A DNA stretch of 64,000 nt, taken from the NCBI GenBank assembly GCA_901472455.1, contig LR590464.1, forward strand, positions 2,418,001 through 2,482,000. Reading direction: 5' to 3'. The translations under genes and the position numbers were made by a program. A model generated the notes under the pieces. The model was given only the letters and a program-made list of their open reading frames with translations. It had not been told where the DNA came from and ran no database searches. The stretch comes from Leclercia adecarboxylata. GTDB taxonomy: Bacteria; Pseudomonadota; Gammaproteobacteria; Enterobacterales; Enterobacteriaceae. Below, one piece after another: positions 63,706 to 64,000 of this stretch (position 1 is the first letter of the stretch; each line of letters begins with the position of its first letter).

Positions 63706-64000
63706 CGTGGTGCTTCATCACCCGTTTAAACAGCGCCATGCGGGCGCGCATAAAGCGGTTTTCAAGCTTAAATCCCGCATGTTTATTCAGTCCGATGCGC
63801 AATAATACGTCCCGCCTGTGATGACAGGCAGGCCAGCGCGTCGGGCCATACAACGTATCGCACTGCTGGCTGGCATAGCGGGCGAAGTTAACCCAGTAAT
63901 CGGCAACCTGCGCGGAAAAGGCCAGGTCGTTGTCATTCACGTAGCGTCGGGCAGGCTCGGCCAAAAGTGAGCGTATCAAACACATACGGCACCTCGTTGC
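63692..64000 (-). CDS. Type-B carboxylesterase, C-terminal part
   Basis: The end of a carboxylesterase/PnbA-type alpha/beta-hydrolase: NEVPYVFDTLTFG at the window edge (the catalytic His motif HGAEVPYVF lies here or just outside), then QVADYWVNFARYASQ and LENRFMRARMALFKRVMKHH. A one-base shift lies near 63955. The rest of the gene is beyond the window. It is convergent with the LysR gene. Confidence 0.78.
   Translation of the reverse strand, partial: ATRCRMCLIRSLLAEPARRYVNDNDLAFSAQVADYWVNFARYASQQCDTLYGPTRWPACHHRRDVLLRIGLNKHAGFKLENRFMRARMALFKRVMKHHVSLD

Overview
The window is a chromosomal segment of an Enterobacteriaceae genome, most likely from the Enterobacter/Lelliottia/Leclercia group. 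GC content is high and gene order follows the ansP to opgD region of E. coli K-12: ansP, yncE, yncD, mcbR, curA, mnaT, ydcZ, ydcY, ortT, patD, ydcVUTS, ydcR, yncJ, rlhA, sutR, ydcO, tehBA, ydcK, rimL, opgD. Genes foreign to that backbone sit between these blocks. No rRNA, tRNA or CRISPR array was seen.

A general caution applies to every entry. Around half of the recognisable genes are cut by one or more single-base indels, usually in a homopolymer, including conserved housekeeping genes. This looks like an unpolished long-read assembly rather than mass pseudogenisation. Broken genes are therefore given as one CDS spanning the whole reading, with the shifts described.

Layout: 1-4443 holds a membrane sensor fragment, an HdeD-like/papain-like fusion, a cupin, a LysR regulator and an aldo/keto reductase. 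4769-15618 is the ansP to ydcY backbone with an inserted ridA-like/tetR pair, a Fur-box-controlled yncE/yncD pair and two regulator/target pairs with visible operators. 15728-24104 has a dipeptide-type binding protein and the complete srfABC locus (membrane protein, actin/Hsp70-fold ATPase, P-loop-like partner). 24159-27634 has a hydrolase, ortT, a 25-residue ORF with its own terminator, yeaR-yoaG under an NsrR site, and an orphan flagellin under a FliA-type promoter. 27822-34887 is the putrescine-linked ydcSTUV-patD operon and its neighbour ydcR. 35000-41467 has a cold-shock-type zinc-ribbon protein, a luciferase-like oxidoreductase, an Hcp-Tlde1-immunity type VI secretion module, a CioAB-type cytochrome bd operon with DUF2474, and a five-copy 133-bp tandem repeat. 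41468-51260 is yncJ, rlhA, sutR/ydcO, an AraC regulator with an EamA exporter, a DUF3313 lipoprotein, and a dipeptide-type binding protein divergent from a peptidase T. 51300-55450 is an AT-rich island with a tyrosine integrase, a putative pore-forming effector, a two-helix immunity candidate, a second hcp and a yfeW remnant. 55488-64000 is tehB-tehA, ydcK, rimL, opgD, an amino-acid binding protein with a YbdL-like aminotransferase, a LysR regulator and a carboxylesterase end.

Main themes are nitrogen and peptide/polyamine scavenging, metal and oxyanion stress, and interbacterial competition. The two hcp modules are the strongest candidates for an underdescribed accessory system. The orphan flagellin with a large inserted domain and the srfABC machine come next.
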